Below, piece after piece: positions 11,798 through 24,327 of a stretch of 64,000 nucleotides of DNA (its first letter is position 1; every line of letters starts with the position of its first letter). The stretch lies in NCBI GenBank assembly GCA_017607445.1, contig JAEVHH010000002.1, forward strand, positions 6,726,001 to 6,790,000, read 5' to 3'. This stretch comes from Histoplasma ohiense. Lineage: Eukaryota > Ascomycota > Eurotiomycetes > Onygenales > Ajellomycetaceae. A program made the position numbers and the translations under genes. Below the pieces are notes generated by a model that saw only the letters and a list, made by a program, of their open reading frames with translations, was not told where the DNA came from and made no database searches.

Positions 11798-13515
11798 ATG
11801 GCGAATCATTCTTCAAGAGAAATCGCGACTGAAGTTATTTCGCATCAAGCCGCTGCGGAGTCTCTGCCAAGTAAGAACGGATCGCCAGCAGAAAAGGTTC
11901 CTGAGAACGATATCAGCCAGCAATCCGAGGAATGGGTAGACGAGAAACCTCCAGAGGATGTGCCGCCAGATGGCGGCTATGGATGGGTGTGTGTAGCTTG
12001 TTCAGCATGGATTAACGGAAACACATGGGGTGTTAATAGCGTAAGTTGAAATATTGTTTCCCTTGCCAATATTTTCGTCTGGAAATTCTGTAGGTGAAAT
12101 GATAAATCAAAGGACTCATTGGCTTCTCTAATTTCCTGAACTAGTCATATGCTATCTTCTTATCATATTACTTGTCCAATGACATTTTCCCCGACGCCAG
12201 CGACATCACCTACGCTTTCACGGGCGGCCTAAGCATGTCATGTTGCCTCCTGATCGCTCCCTTAGTAACGCACATGGTTCATCTTTTTGGCAATCGACTC
12301 ATTCTCAACATAGGAGCTGTTCTCCAAACAATCTCGTTTATCAGTGCCTCCTTTGCTAAACAGCAATGGCAACTATTTCTGAGCCAGGGTGTCTGTTTCG
12401 GGTTCGGTATGGGCTTCCTGTTTATTGGATCCGTGGGCGTTACTTCCCAGTGGTTTCTCCGCAAAAGAAGCATTGCGACGTCCATTGCAGCTGCAGGCTC
12501 CGGTGTCGGCGGATTAACCTATTCTCTCGCCACGGGCTCAATGATATCCCGTTTCGGACTTGGGTGGACATTTCGTATCCTCGGTATTATCACATTTGTG
12601 GTCAATATCATCGCAGCCAATCTGATCCGAGACCGAAATAAAGCTACTAGATCCCAATACAAGGCATTTCATTTCCCTCTGCTCAAACGACCCGAATTCC
12701 TCCTGTTACAGGCATGGGGTTTCTTAAGCTTGCTAGGATACGTCGTGATACTCTTCAGCCTCCCCAACTTTGCACTATCAATCGGACTCACCGCACACCA
12801 AGGGAGTATTGTTGGCGCCGTCCTTAACCTCGGACAAGGCCTTGGTCGCCCAATTGTTGGTTTGCTCAGTGATCGTTATGGTCGCCTCAACATGGCCACC
12901 ATTATCTCACTTTTCTGTGGTGTATTCTGCGTAGCCGTCTGGACCCCAACTCAGAGCATGGGTCTGCTATGTTTCTTTGCAATCATCGTGGGGGCTGTAG
13001 CAGGTACATTCTGGACCACGGTTGTTCCAGTGTGTGCTGAAGTTATCGGTCTCCAAATGCTCCCCAGCGGATTGAGCATTATCTGGGTGCTCATGGTTCC
13101 TCCCACGACTGTTTCGGAGCCAATCGCAGTTATCTTGAAAGATGATTCGAAGGGCAACCGTGCTTATCTATACGCCCAGATTTTTGCAGGACTCGCATAT
13201 ATTGTTGGCGCCTTATGTCTGTCTGTCGTACGTAGCTGGAAAATTGGCGATAATTTCGTTGCTGCGGAGAGAAAGGCGGCCGCAGAAGCTGCCAATGCTG
13301 CGAAGGCGGTGAAAATTAATCCAATCTCACATCATGCGACAGTTACTTCCACAGATGATAGAACCTGTATACCTGGAGAGAAGCCTCATCAATCAAGCCA
13401 GCCGGCGCTACCACCACGAGAATCGTCCTCAGGTACTATCACTCCTGCCTCTAACACGAGTGCATGGAACCCTACCGTTCTTCTCTGCCGGATGGTCACA
13501 TGGGAGCATGTGTGA
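11798..13515 (+). CDS. MFS transporter, monocarboxylate (MCT) family
   Basis: Exons 11798-12040 and 12145-13515 encode 537 aa. The cytosolic N-terminus ends in PPDGGYGWVCVACSAW, the signature before TM1 of MCT-type MFS carriers. The splice restores N-S-SYAIFLSYYLSND inside TM1. About 12 membrane segments follow, with a loop-2/3-like FFxKRRxxA element (WFLRKRSIATSIAAAGSGVGG) and a central-loop to TM7-8 motif (GRPIVGLLSDRYGR). The tail is hydrophilic. Relatives in fungi move monocarboxylates, riboflavin or unknown solutes across the plasma or organelle membrane, and the substrate cannot be read from sequence. No co-regulated catabolic cluster is adjacent. Confidence 0.9.
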
Positions 13516-13985
13516 TAATCGAGATTTTAGAGATCCGCAAAGAGCAAGCCGCTAAACTCACGTTCCTTCAAATCTCTCCCAAGTTCTTACTTATCGAGGA
13601 AACATAGACAGCATGGTATTTTTGCTATGAAGCGATTGATTTATGCCTAAATCACATAGCATTGCAGTTTTGAAAAATTCCTACCTAATTTGGAAACCAG
13701 AATTCGACGCAAAAGGATATATATACCGTAAATACACTTATTTCAATTATTTGTTTTTTTTTTAAAAAAAATATATATATATATTAGGACTTACAGAATT
13801 AGCGTAAAAGACATCAAAAAATGGTTTTAAATACTTTATTTTCATTATTTTCAAAATTATCCGGTATGGCAATGCATACCTTGATTGGATAATTTGTCGA
13901 CTGCTTTCAGAGTAGATGGGAATGCAAGCTCTCTTAAGCGAAATTCCATTCTATCCACCTCTCGACGTAACACGAACAATCTAAA
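13516..13985. other. AT-rich convergent 3' region
   Basis: Contains T/A runs and an ATATAT tract near 13750-13785, between the MFS and DIS3 stops. No gene. Confidence 0.5.
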
Positions 13986-16900
13986 CTAAGCTTTGCCCAG
14001 AATTAATACTCGAACCCTCCTCTTTCCAGCCCCACGGCCCCCTTCCTCTTTCACGGAGCTCACATTAACTTTAACTTTGTCAAACAAGTCGACCGCCACG
14101 CCATTCTTCGGATTCCAACCAGCTCCACTCTCACCGTCTCGTTCCCAAACCTTCAACGAATACTCCTCCGCATCGAACTCACTTTCCCGCCTGGGAGCAA
14201 CCTGTTTCCCCTCACCCGGCTGAGTTCCAGAGATGATGAAATCCTCTAGCCTCACAACGCCCTCGATGCCAAATCGCGGTACGAAAACAACAACTCCGTT
14301 GTCAAACACGCGCATGACATACCCTTCTTCATCTATCCCCGCATTCGTCCCCACACCTGCCTCAAGCTTAGACGCCTCGTGTTCGCCGCGCGCCTTGAGC
14401 GCCTGTCCAACATAGTATTCTATACTTGCGCGGCCAGCAAGCTGTGCATTACGATGGCGATGGTTGATATTCTTGCAAATATCCTCTAGGCGGCTCCGGG
14501 AAGCCAGTCCTTCGGCTGGAGAGGCGCCGAGTCCTTCGTAGCCGATTGCAGCAGCTAATTGGCGGTGGACGACCAAATCTGCGTACCGCCGAATGGGGGA
14601 GGTGAAATGGGTGTAAATTGACGAGGCAAGGCCGTAGTGGCGGAATTCGGACTCCGCGTGAGCCCCTGCGCAGAAGTATTCTGCGGACGTCATGCATCTG
14701 GTGGCAAGGATACGAACCAGGGTGTTGAAGAATGGATTGGCTGGGTCAACACAACGATCAAGGGACCTTGCCAGAGCAAGGGAGCTGGATACGTCGAGGG
14801 TCATGTTGCGCTTTTTCGAGAGTTGAGCGATCAATTCTTCAAAATTTGAGGGTGGTGGGGTGGCGTGACGCCGAAGAAGTGCTGTTTGCGGGAAGGACTT
14901 GAAGATTTTGGAAGCGACCGTTGTATTAGCGTGAAGCATGAATTCCTCAACAAGGCTGTTTGTGTCCAAGAGGGCTTTGGTTTTCACATCTGCCACGGGG
15001 TCTGATAATTCCGAGTCGGTTTCTATGCGGACTTCTGGGGATGCTAGGTTAAGCGCTCCCGCGTCCATCCGCTTTTGTTTGAGCAATTTGGAAAGTTTTA
15101 GAAGTAACCTCATACTCTCCGTTAATTCATCTGTTTTTGATTTATCATCAATACGTAATTGGGCTTGTTCGTAGCTGAAAGCTTCTCTGGATAAAATAAC
15201 AGATTTTGTACAAATTGAGGACACAACCTCAGCAGAAGGAGTCATTTCCCAGATAGTGGAGAAGGCATATCGTTGGACATGGGGCTTTAGTGAGCAGAGA
15301 TCGGTTCCCAAAAGCATAGGTAACATATCGATGCGTTTGTCCACGAGATATACTGTCGTGCCTCGCATGCTCGCTTCGGTATCCATAGGGGTATTTGGCT
15401 TGACAAAATGAGAGACATCGGCGATATGGACACCGACCTCAAAATTTCCGTTAGGGAGTGGCCGAGCATGGAGTGCATCATCTATATCCTGACAGCCTGG
15501 GGGGTCGATACTGCACACCAGTAAATCTCGTAGGTCTTTACGATCGCGCCAACCAGGATCATCCATGTTTTGCGGAACCTTCCAGTTATGGCCTTCCGGG
15601 GGAAGGCAGTCAAGGACCACTTGTGGGAACGGTCTATATTGAACATCATACTCGAGAAGAAGAGCTTCTGTCTCGGCACCCTTAGTTTCCAACTCTCCTA
15701 AAGATCGTACAAAATGACCCGTTGGGTATCTGGAATCGCGATTCCACGCATCAACTGTAACGAGTATCCTTTGTCCAAAAAGATCTTGTGCCTGTCTTGT
15801 GCGTATCCGAATTTTAGGTATCCGTTTATCCATGGGTATGACAAAAACGGTTTGCTGTCGTCTGCTAGATTGGACCTGGGACGCTGTGGATATCTTATCG
15901 ATGTTTCCAACATACTGGCGCCAATTCCTCTTGACTATTCCTACCACACGAGCTGTTGGCTGGGGTCTTCCCTCCGAGGTCTTTCCGTGAGCTCTTCTAA
16001 CTTCTTCCTGCAATGCTCTTCTCTCCTTTTCCGAAACCACAACTTCTTTCTCGTCATATTCAGCATTTTCATCTTTAGTGACTGTCTCCTCATCAATGAT
16101 TTTTGTCGACGGAGCTTTCCATTGATCTTTCGGAAGGACTTCGACTACCACTATATCTCCTGCAATCGCCCGATTGCTGTTGTCCCGACCAAGTATTAGA
16201 AGGGACTTGTCAAATGCTGCTACCTGCACCGACCCCTCGAGATAATTGTAAGGGGAAACATTGAAAATGCCCTGATGAAGGGTTCCCGCACGAAGACCAG
16301 TCATCACTTTTGACATAGAGTAATACTCGGGGTAGAACGTTTCACCCCTCGTCGGCCTCGAATCATGAACGGCCTTAGCTTCGTTGATCATATCAAGCAA
16401 CCTATCCGAATCCTCAAGTCCAGACACATAATCGGACAACGACACAACCGTAACACCCTCCCGTTCTGCTTTGCGGAGATTATCCTTATCATCGGTAATC
16501 ATGACTATGGCTGGAGCGGTCTGTTCCTTATGGCCCCTCTTCACTACCTGAGTTAAATGTTCCTGGTACCACTTTGCGGCGGTTCGAACCGCTCGATCAT
16601 TTCGATCATTTATGCTTTCCTCCACTCCTCTCCTGACATGGGTCTCCAACCGAAATTCATTAAAAAAAAGGTAATATCGCTTTTCTTCGCTCCGAATTAG
16701 GGATATCAGCCGGTTATATAAAGCGAGGGACTGGTTCTTTAGCTCCTCAAGCACTGTCTGCAAGATAATAACATCGTAGAATGAGCTGGTCTGTTCGAAA
16801 AGATCCATGCCATTGAGGAGCGCATTCGTATCCGGAAGTAAATAATGTCCTTGGGGAAATGACTTTGTGCCAGCCGGCCGCTCAGATAGCACAAATGGAG

Positions 16901-17154
16901 TTACTAAGTATAATTAGCATTAAAGGTCAGAAGTCCCAGCTGTTGAGCGGTCTCTCACCATTTCCGTTGGCATCGGTTGGCGCATATGACAGACACACAG
17001 AACATATCTTCGAAGAGCATGGGATGTCCTGTCTCAGGTACAACTCTCTAACAATCTTCTGGACCTTGCCGCTCTTTGTCGATCTTACAAAGATTTTACT
17101 TGAAACATTAGAGGATAAAGGGTTCGAAGAGTGATCCCTCCGTAAGCTTTTCAT
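13986..17154 (-). CDS. DIS3: Exosome 3'-5' exoribonuclease and endonuclease Dis3/Rrp44
   Basis: Exons (reading order) 16959-17154 and 13986-16903 encode 1037 aa (yeast protein about 1000). Exon 1 has the N-terminal CR3-type zinc cysteines and the conserved VREHYLR-like block (KIVRELYLRQDIPC). The PIN domain follows with acidic residues in LLPDTNALLN (D90) and MITDDKDN (D203/D204), the endonuclease site. Cold-shock domains lead to the RNB domain with SIDPPGCQDIDDA (D532, D538, D540, D541), the magnesium-binding exonuclease site. Near the C-terminus an S1-like segment (GYVMRVFDNGVVVFVPRFGIEGVV) is seen. Dis3 is the catalytic subunit of the core RNA exosome in nucleus and cytoplasm. All active-site acids are present, so it should be fully active. 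Confidence 0.97.
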
Positions 17155-17860
17155 CTTGAAATCGTAATGGAGCCCCCGGTCCCCACATAAGGTACAGTGA
17201 ATCAGGAATTACGCTCTTGTCAAGTAATCGGGGCAATTTCGAAATTAATGTCGAGCTTCCCAGAGCTCCAATATTCAAGAGTACTAGTAGCGAGGTGCGA
17301 CGACGTGAACAAAGGCAGCTCCTACTTGGTTCGTTAAGATTTTTCCAGTGGTTCTAAATTTCGGAACGAATACTTACGTCGATAAGCCTCTCAATCCAAT
17401 TGAAAAACTGTCCACGGGTGGATTTTGCTTGTCACAAGAAATAAAGTCACCCACTAATTTTTTATTTCCCGCTCTGGAGGTTTATATCACGTGGTTTATC
17501 ATTCGAATTCGGTGAATTGAAGGGCCGACATTTAGATGTATCTCTGCATTTATCATTTACCCGTGTTTGAAGGATACTAGGTAATGATATTTATAAATAT
17601 TCTGTGAATATATGAATTTTGGATATTTTGGTACCCTGGGATTGCAAGCGGCACCAATGGCCCACCTGTTGTTGCTGCTGCTGCTGCTGCTGCTGTTGTT
17701 GTTCTTCATGCTTGAACTAGAGATGTAGTTAAAAATCACAATATCTTAGACTCCCACACTATCAAATTCATCTAGACCCTGCGTGGCAGTTACCGATAGA
17801 AATGGGATAAGAAAGGGTACCCCCAATATTCATCAAGATGTGATAATATCTTTTGGAGAG
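17155..17860. other. Intergenic upstream of DIS3
   Basis: DIS3 promoter side. Contains a GTT/GCT trinucleotide run at about 17668-17704. Apart from that, no feature is supported. Confidence 0.45.
17668..17704. repeat. GCT/GTT trinucleotide microsatellite
   Basis: About 12 consecutive GTT or GCT triplets, mainly GCT. Read on the minus strand they would give a Ser/Asn run in a 60-codon ORF with no other support. Confidence 0.8.
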
Positions 17861-17869
17861 GGTGGGATT

Positions 17870-19640
17870 TCAACCCACCACCTTCTTGTCTCCGCAGTGA
17901 TGGACCCAACACCAAGTGCATACATACTTGAGAAAGCATTCCATGAACAGCGCCGCCACTACGCCATGCACCCCCCCATAGTCCACCTGCGTCCATGGCC
18001 ACAATGGTTCCTTCCAAGCCCCGGCATCTCCACAGTTCGGTTCCTGAGCGACGGAATCGTCTGGCTGGCACACGGAGCCTCCAGGGCGGCTTAGGTCGTG
18101 TCTCCTTGCCAAACACAACAATAACAGCATATTCGACAGCTCACTCCCTAAGTGAACAGAGATGACTGGAAACTGCGAACGAAAGAGCCAGGACAGGGCG
18201 CTGTGTCCCAGAAATGCTGAAACTTGTTTATTATTATGGCACTGCCTATTCTTCGATTGTCGTCTCAAATGAAGGATTATGCGATTAGCCCTTCGCATTA
18301 TACAACACCGCGCACGTTTTTGAATTTTCCTAATTTGACGCAAGCCTTAGGGATGGTACCCCACTATGCTTTTCCATTCAACCGTTTTGAATGGTCAAAG
18401 GAAGCGCGCAAGCAGGGGGTTGAGGCAACATCCATAAACGAACTCAACTTTCAGTCCGGCTCTAAATTAGCACTGCGCATGATATGGAAGACGAAACGGG
18501 CTAATCCTAAACGCTGGGACTTAGAAGTTGCCGATGCTTGAAGGCTCCTGGAAAATATTACAGACTGGGTAGCCTATGCCGTACAATCCCACTAGAAGAC
18601 TTAGATGAAAGATTTGGTAACTTCGACATCGGCAGCGAGGAGTCGGACCCAGTTCCGTCGTCATCCTCGAGCGAGGTATACATAAGCCCTCGCTCCCCAT
18701 GTCTGCAGGGAACAGCGACCAATTCCCTCCAGCGGATGATGAACAAACCGTTACTACTGCACTTCTATTGCTTATCAAGTCAGTGTGCCTGAGCAATCCC
18801 ACTCTAAACATGGCGTGGACCATGGAGCGAAAGGCGTTCATCTTTAAAACCCGGGACAACGGAGAAAAATTTACAAAGCAAGGACAGATGGCCATCTTCG
18901 CTTCAATGATGAGTTTGGTGGAAAGTCCCTAGCGATTTTAGAGGTCAAGGCCGGTATGAGGAAAGACTCGTAACCCCAATGGCAAGATATATGTATGTAT
19001 GTATAAATTTACCGCTGCCCGCGCCCCGAGATCCTCCCGAAGGGCATGAGGACATGCTAATCTGGAGAGATCTCTATATATACACAGTGGGAAAGAAACA
19101 GGATCCAGATGGTAACTCTTGAAAAGACTCAGTTTGCAAAACTGCGCATTCACTTCTGGCCCGACGTATGGCCATTCATGGTGGGGCTATAGTGTGGTCT
19201 CTTAGAGGCCACCGCCCCAATGGAAAGAGAGCGCTCAGATGGCTGCTTGGATTCGATCAGAACCAGACCAACCAACACAGGACGGGAGATATCGGTACTG
19301 TATATCCATTCCCTTGTTTTGAGATGTTTGAAATATATATTCTAACCTAATGGCGACTTAAGTCGATTGATGATAAGTCAGGACCGGCATGAGATCTTCC
19401 TTATCATTGCAGAGTATGGCGACAATTACATCAACTACATCACAACGGGCGATCCAACAAAGAGTCCTCTCCTAACGATGTGGCAGATTGGCCCATTTCA
19501 ACCAACGGCAATGAACCATATACGACTTTTAGGGGCATGTCTGCAGGCGTTTACTTCGCGCCTGCTTCACCTTGGCAAGCCAGGACCAACCGTGTCGCTG
19601 GTAGGGGACCTTTTTGGTTTGGAATTCCACTTTAGCTGAT
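17870..19640 (+). pseudogene. Decayed coding block, unidentified fungal multi-copy family
   Basis: Several protein-like stretches lie on the plus strand in different frames, with stops between them. They include AYILEKAFHEQRRHYAMHPP and RFLSDGIVWLAHGASRAA (17900-18094), NRFEWSKEARKQGVEATS with following text (18370-18540), KSLAILEVKAG (18925-18955), and a 90-codon open segment at 19367-19639. That last segment (SQDRHEIFLIIAEYGDNYINYI, then TMWQIGPFQPTAMNH) resembles the C-terminal part of a multi-copy fungal hypothetical family I recall without a firm name. An AILEVKAG element could be a PD-(D/E)XK-like core, but this is a guess. No splice model joins all pieces, so I read it as degenerate DNA, possibly from more than one gene. 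Confidence 0.45.
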
Positions 19641-19966
19641 GACCCATCACCCGAATTATGATCTAGTTACAACTGGAAACGTAATTTCGATTATGCCGCC
19701 AAGAATAAGGAAAACAAAACAAAAGACCAAAAGCAATAGACATGGCAACAATGCCCGAAACATGCATCGTAAAGAGCTAATTCGAAACCAAGGGGGAAAA
19801 AACAATTTCACTCCCTCTCTCTCATTCTTCCCACAATACCGAATTTGTGTGTGAAATGTCCGACAATTGATATAGGGAACAGGATCTCCTTATCGCTTTC
19901 TTCTTTTTCACTTCCGCGTAGGATGAAAGCTCTATATACATCGGGATTAGAGTGGAGACAGTTGGG

Positions 19967-20453
19967 TTATTTCTTTTGGGCAACGTCGGAGTCTTCAAGG
20001 ATGCCTTCCCTCTCGAGTCGCCTTCTAGCTTCTTCGAGCGCCCACGTTTGTATCCTAACGGGAGATTAAACATGTATTAGCTAGCGCACTAATTTTGTAC
20101 CATTGAAGCGTATGCATGTCGATATGATTTGCAATGACAGTTTCCTATAATATCTGATAGCCGAAAGCGTGAAAATAAAGAAGCAGAAACACATACGAAG
20201 TATCAGGCTTGAAAGAATACACGACGCCAGCAAGAAGCAGGCTACCGACAAATCCATACGTCCACAGGCCTTCCCATCCCTCCTTGACGTATTTATGGCC
20301 GGGCTTTACTCCCCAAAGCCATCCGGTTGGAGGGTCGTAGTGGTCACCATGAGCGCTACGGAGCGAGCTCTGCGTCGAGAAGGGTTGGCGATGCTGTGAC
20401 GAGCGAAGAAGGCAGCGAGACCGCAGGGGAAGAGAAGGAGGTCGGGCGGGCAT
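19967..20453 (-). CDS. NADH:ubiquinone oxidoreductase ESSS subunit (NDUFB11-like)
   Basis: Exons (reading order) 20197-20453 and 19967-20054 encode 114 aa. The N-terminus is an Arg/Ser-rich mitochondrial targeting sequence (LPLRSRCLLRSSQHRQPFST). The core HGDHYDPPTGWLWGVKPG is the hallmark of the ESSS accessory subunit. One membrane segment follows (GLWTYGFVGSLLLAGVVYSF), and the splice gives KPDTS-IQTWALEEARRRLE and an acidic end. It is a supernumerary subunit of the membrane arm of complex I in the inner mitochondrial membrane. The start at 20451-20453 sits inside TAATG, directly overlapping the stop of an upstream 79-codon ORF. Confidence 0.9.
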
Positions 20454-20692
20454 TATCGGGCTCTATAAATTAGATGCAACTGGGCCGAGCGAGACGTTCT
20501 CAAGAATACCGAGAAAGTAGGTAGAGTCCGGGCGACGACAATGCCGCCGAGAATTGCGGGGAGAAAGGGATAAACAGTGACCCGCCTAGGATTCTGGGTA
20601 GAAGGAGCGGTAGCAAAGACGTAATTGACTGGTGTTGTGGTGAATCCACGTTGGTGTCGGAATGATGTTGACGAGTTCGAACCAGAAACCAA
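20453..20692 (-). other. Upstream ORF (79 codons) overlapping the ESSS start as TAATG
   Basis: This open frame ends exactly at the ESSS start (stop 20453-20455, shared bases TAATG). It encodes a peptide with a hydrophobic stretch (VYPFLPAILGGIVVARTLP). A possible 47-bp intron (GTATTC...TTATAG, with CTAAT branch-like site) near its end would fuse it in frame to the ESSS start. It may be a uORF, a 5'-UTR with an intron, or an alternative N-terminus. Coding status is unproven. Confidence 0.35.
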
Positions 20693-20699
20693 GTCAAAT

Positions 20700-21985
20700 G
20701 TGACTGTGGTATGTTCTTCTGCTTCGCTCGGCGCGCTGTGATTGGTTATATTAGCGTCAAGCAGTCATGCTAAGCGCGTTCCAGCCGCCGGCTAACATGC
20801 CTGCATTCATGATTAAACGCCAAAAATATTTAAAAAGATTATTTCCCTGATGTGACAAAGAATAGTATAGATAGGTCTAAGGACAGTTCTCTACTGGGTG
20901 CCGAGAATTGAAAATCTTATCTGGATGCTCCTAATCTAGCTTTTTCAAGGATGGTGACCTGGCTTCTCCTGCGCGGGTTTAATAAATCTGTCACCCCGTA
21001 CGATCATTTCAAGTTGTTTCTGCACACTAGTAATACTAATGCTGAGATGTGAAGTAAATGTTACTGTCGCACAAGGAAAATGCGAACATTCTAACAAACC
21101 CCAGCCGATCACAAAGTCTAATTAGACCTACCTGTACATTTCAAACATCGCAAGCACAGGTGACATTCCGAGGCCACAGAATTGTATTTATGATGGAGTC
21201 AAGTGACCAATGCTCTATTCAAGGAGCTTGATATATGAAAGGCTAATGCCTGGGAGAATAAATAATGAATACAAAGCATGTGAGAGCCTCCTGTTAGTAG
21301 CGTTATCCATTTTCGAATCCCCGTGGACTGTCCGGATTCTGGGGATAAGGAAATGAGTTCAAAAAATATACACAAGAATATACAGTATGAAACATGTGAA
21401 TATGTAGTAGGCGTCCGCTGACAATCCTTGAGGTTTTCTATCATCACAGGCTGTGAGGCTGGAGCAGCTGCAGAGAGCCATTTCTCAGATATTAATAGAA
21501 AGATCCAAAGGTTTGTTTTTAGTGTGTTCTGTGAGCAGCTTAGCACGGCCCCAAGCAGGGAGATCATGTCAATCCGCGTGCCATGCAGGCTAGCACTTAG
21601 CCAAACGCACGAAAATGCCGATTCGACACTTCGGCTTCACAGGGGCCGGAACAGTGCCTGTCTGTGTCCACCACCGTGCGCTCCCCCTGCTGTGACTCGT
21701 TACGACTAGTACATAACCCTCCAGGCGCTGATTTTGTTTTGTTCGAAGAAACTCCCCGACAGACCTCGGCACTTCCTCTTCGGGCAGGCTCCGAGTGGTT
21801 CCGCCACCACTGGCAGAGATGGAAGCATTTATATCATCCGCGGGCTCCTGGGACTGGCGGGTGTACTAGTATTCATCACCACCAACTTCTTCATTTTCTC
21901 CGTTCCGCATTGCCACCGCCCTCTGTTCTGTATCCCATTTGTTGTCGTCTGTGCAAGGGATTCCTATACCCTCCCGGCTTCTAAA
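20700..21985. other. Intergenic, ESSS / acyl-CoA oxidase divergent region
   Basis: No supported gene. An open frame reaches upstream of the oxidase start from 21734, but it lacks the family N-terminus and is probably 5' UTR. Confidence 0.45.
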
Positions 21986-24327
21986 ATGCCCCCTGTCCCC
22001 GAATGGGTGAAGGCTTTGAAGCCTAACAGCCCCCAGGGCTCAGAGCTTCTACAACAAGAGCGGGACAGCTCGAATGTCTCTGTTGACAAGTTGGCGGAGC
22101 TGATTCATACCAAGGATGTGCTCGACCGGCAGCAGAAAATTCTGGCCATCATGGAAAAGGAGAAAGTGTTTGACAAATCGCAAATTCTTTCTATGGGCCG
22201 TGTAGAACGGCTGACAGCGTCACTTGGGAAGGCCAAGCGCATCCAACATTTGAGGAAACAGCACAATTGGACAGACGACGAATTCGTCATGGCTAATGAC
22301 CTTCTCAGCGAACCCACCCCTTACGCACTCCATGCGAGCATGTTCTTAGTAAGTAAGATTTCTCTTTGCGATATGTCTCTGGGAGCGTGTTCCGGTGTCA
22401 TGGCTAATTAATTGTATTATGAATTGTTTAGGTGACCCTCAGAAATCAGTCCACGCCAGAACAAGCGAAACTTTTCCTAGAGCCCGCGGAACGCTATGAG
22501 ATTATTGGTTGCTACGCCCAAACTGAATTGGGCCATGGATCCAATGTCCAAGGTCTCGAGACCACAGCAACCTGGGACCCTACAGACAGGACCTTCGTCA
22601 TGCACTCCCCGAGCCTGACGGCTTCCAAATGGTGGATTGGCTCACTTGGGAAAACTGCAAATCATGCCGTTGTGATGGCACAACTGATTATTGAAGACAA
22701 AAGCTATGGTCCTCATCCATTTGTCGTACAAATCCGCGACATGAAGACTCATGAGGCTCTTGAAGGAGTCTATGTTGGTGATATTGGACCTAAGTTCGGT
22801 TACAAGTATGTTTTATTATTCCTAAAGGGTTTTATATTCGCGACGTAGCTAACCACCTCTTAGCACCATGGATAATGGGTTCCTTCTTTTGAACCATGTG
22901 AAAATCCCACATGTGAACATGCTGGCACGGTTCTCGCATGTTGATCCAGCTACAAACAAGTACGTGCGTTCTGCTGCAGCTACTTTGGTCTATGGTACAA
23001 TGACTTGGGTTCGATCGACAATTGTGCTTCAATCGGGCAAGGTCCTAGCCCGAGGTGTAACAATAGCCACGAGATATTGCTCTATCCGAAGACAGTTCCA
23101 GGATCGTGACACTGCAGACAAATCCTCCGATGAAAATCAGGTTATCAATTATAAGATGGTTCAAATCCGACTCCTTCCCCTCCTAGCTGCTACCTTCGCT
23201 CTCCATTTCACTGGACGACGAATGATGGAAATGTACGAGGAAAACCAGAAACAAATGGCTCGTGGTGGTTTGGCAAAGGGAGGGGCACTTCTCCTCGCTG
23301 ATCTCCATGCTACCTCATGTGGTCTCAAAGCCCTTGGGAGTACCATAGCAGCTGAGGGATTAGAGGCATGTCGACGCGCGTGTGGTGGTCACGGCTATAG
23401 GTAGGTTTTTAAGTTGGTTGTTTTACATCAAAGTTCATGGTTGCACAAATACTCATTCCCCAATAGTAGCTATAGCGGTATCGGCACGTGGTACGCCGAT
23501 TATCTGCCAACCATCACTTGGGAAGGCGACAATTACATGTTAACCCAACAAGTAGCACGATACGTGAGTCCAGCCCTACTGAAAAAAAAAAAAAAAAAAG
23601 AAAAAAAATCTACCGAATCAGAATTCACTAACAAATTTTTGTTCAGTTGCTCAAATCAGCTAGAGCTGTTTATGCCAACAATGCGCCTAATAACGACACC
23701 AGCCGCATTCTCAAGAACTATATCAGCCGCCGAGACATGGGAGCTGCATTCGACATTCTTGACAATGATGCTGATATCGTAAACGCCTTTGCCTGGCGTG
23801 CTGCTTACCTAACTTTCGAGGCCCTGAAGCACCGCGATGTTGCAAAACGCTCATGGAACAGCTTGCTTATCGATTTCTGGCGTCTCTCGACTGCCCACTC
23901 ACAATACCTCGTCGTGAAGAACTTCTACGAAAGCGTCACTGCGCCTGCCACCGCCTCCGCCCTGGACTCTGAAACAACTGCTGTCCTCCACAAACTCTTC
24001 CGGCTCCATGCGCTGTATACATTGGAACGCGAGTCCGCTGATTTCTTCACGTCTGGTGCTGTGACTATTCGTCAAATCACTCTCGCACGGACCAAAGCAG
24101 TTGTCAAGCTCCTTGACGATATCAGGCCCCATGCCGTCCGGCTTGTTGACGCATGGAAATTTCCGGATTGGCAGCTTGACAGCTCCTTGGGCCGTTATGA
24201 TGGCAAGGTCTATGAGGACCTGTTTTACCGGGCCAGCGAACAGAACCCGGTCAACAACCTCACTTTCGACCCATCTCCAGGGAGTAACGTGTTGGTGAGG
24301 AAGAATGAGAAACTAAGCAAGCTCTAA
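21986..24327 (+). CDS. Peroxisomal acyl-CoA oxidase
   Basis: Exons 21986-22348, 22432-22805, 22864-23400, 23467-23563 and 23647-24327 encode 683 aa, the normal length for the family. It catalyses the FAD-dependent first step of peroxisomal beta-oxidation, making trans-2-enoyl-CoA and hydrogen peroxide. The oxidase core is clear: GCYAQTELGHGSNVQGLETTA (FAD-binding region), KWWIGSLGKTANHAVV, the exon 2/3 join FGYNTMDNGFLLL, RRQF, CGGHGYS and WEGDNYMLTQQVARYL across exons 4-5. The protein ends in SKL, a canonical PTS1 peroxisome import signal. The start at MPPVPEWVKAL was preferred over the longer open frame upstream. Intron 4 contains a 19-base A run. Several paralogues usually exist in fungi, so the chain-length preference is unknown. 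Confidence 0.96.

Noticed and set aside
17840..17900. tRNA-like T-arm (GTGGG-TTGAAAT-CCCAC on the minus strand)
   Set aside because: No matching acceptor, D or anticodon arms at the right spacing.
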